Shown here: one piece after another, positions 5,372-5,657 of the stretch
How positions within the stretch are numbered: position 1 is the stretch's first letter
How the letters are laid out: the number at the start of each line of letters is the position of its first letter
Source: RGIG5612 sp017511185
GTDB taxonomy: Bacteria; Bacillota; Clostridia; Lachnospirales; Lachnospiraceae
Assembly: GCA_017511185.1 (NCBI GenBank)
Contig: JAFWLF010000108.1
Span: 1 to 5,657, forward strand
Direction of reading: 5' to 3'
Length of the DNA: 5,657 nt
Translations under genes and position numbers: made by a program
Notes under the pieces: generated by a model
Told to the model about the DNA's origin: nothing
Seen by the model: only the letters and a program-made list of their open reading frames with translations
The model's database searches: none

Positions 5372-5657
5372 TTATTCCTCCGTTGCCTTGTAATATGCTT
5401 CCAGTTGGGCAAAGAGTTCTGCTTTTTCTTTTCGAAGCTGTCTGATCTTTACTTCACTGCCGATCTCATCAAAATACATATCGCTGTCCTTGGCGGTAAC
5501 AACGATATTCAGATCGCCGCGGTCATTAAACTCCAGGATAATGATCCCGCTGACTTCCTGTACGAAAAGAACGCACATGATCTTCAATTCATCTTTGATC
5601 TGCTGCGGAAGTACTTCATAAGCAGGGTTCAGATAAAACTTCTGCTCATAGTAATTC
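5372..5657 (-). CDS. Small conserved protein, DUF6145-like (5' end outside window)
   Basis: The frame is open to the window edge, giving 94 visible C-terminal residues from NYYEQKFYLNP to KATEE. It is therefore partial at its N-terminus. A TTG at 5587 could be taken as a start, but the sequence before it (YEVLPQQIKDE) is clearly protein-like and continuous. Visible features are LKIMCVLFVQEVSGIIILEF (a hydrophobic strand pair), an acidic stretch with DSDMYFDEIGSE, and a C-terminal helix rich in Lys, Glu and Leu (KIRQLRKEKAELFAQLEAYY). It resembles, from memory, the Lachnospiraceae family DUF6145, small proteins of about 110 residues with YYF near the start and IMCVLF and DEIGS motifs. The function is unknown. 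It ends one base before coaX and its last codons contain the coaX Shine-Dalgarno, so their translation is coupled. Confidence 0.75.
   Translation of the reverse strand, partial: NYYEQKFYLNPAYEVLPQQIKDELKIMCVLFVQEVSGIIILEFNDRGDLNIVVTAKDSDMYFDEIGSEVKIRQLRKEKAELFAQLEAYYKATEE
5377..5381 (-). promoter_or_regulatory. coaX ribosome binding site inside the upstream gene
   Basis: GGAGG is formed by the Thr-Glu-Glu codons that end the DUF6145-like gene, six bases before the coaX ATG. It decides the coaX start at 5370 over an in-frame upstream ATG at 5412. Confidence 0.9.

Noticed and set aside
5371..5412. Longer coaX start at 5412 (MPNWKHITRQRRNK)
   Set aside because: It would overlap the upstream gene by 41 bases and lacks the GGAGG site; the family begins at MLLAIDVGNT.
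5585..5587. TTG start for a 71-residue version of the protein ending at 5372
   Set aside because: The frame is open and protein-like all the way to the window edge, so the true start is outside.

Overview
The window reads as a slice of a low-to-moderate GC Gram-positive chromosome, most likely a clostridial Lachnospiraceae relative. The evidence is strong GGAGG-type ribosome binding sites, TTGACA/TATAAT promoters, type III pantothenate kinase (CoaX), and a coaX-dusB-greA-lysS gene order preceded by a small protein resembling the Lachnospiraceae DUF6145 family. The taxonomic call is inference from protein resemblance, not a database match. Every gene supported here lies on the minus strand, so transcription runs from high to low coordinates.

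Layout in transcription order. (1) 5657-4603: the end of a small DUF6145-like protein, then coaX one base later with its Shine-Dalgarno inside the upstream gene. (2) 4599-3646: dusB, starting three bases after the coaX stop with no visible Shine-Dalgarno, so these three genes look like one translationally coupled operon. (3) 3666-3539: a perfect-consensus promoter, its -35 inside the last dusB codons, fires toward greA but first meets a terminator-like hairpin, an attenuator-like leader. (4) 3538-3053: greA. (5) 3081-2970: a 16-bp perfect palindrome, a TATAAT over the greA stop codon and a good intrinsic terminator stand before lysS. (6) 2969-834: lysS, encoding a lysyl-tRNA synthetase core fused to an Ala-rich linker and a MetG-beta/Trbp111-type tRNA-binding domain. 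(7) 833-612: an intergenic region with four TGGCATG repeats spaced about one helical turn apart and a promoter embedded in an inverted repeat. (8) 611-12: a metal-dependent cyclase-family hydrolase with its own promoter and RBS.

The coaX-to-lysS genes are core functions of translation, transcription and coenzyme A supply: CoaX starts CoA synthesis, DusB modifies tRNA, GreA rescues stalled RNA polymerase and LysS charges tRNA-Lys. The cyclase gene is an accessory metabolic unit with apparently separate control.

I see no mobile element, CRISPR array, RNA gene or defence system. The points most worth a second look are the LysRS fusion, whose added part differs in GC content and Asp codon choice from the core; the promoter-then-hairpin leaders before greA and lysS; and the repeat and dyad array upstream of the cyclase.
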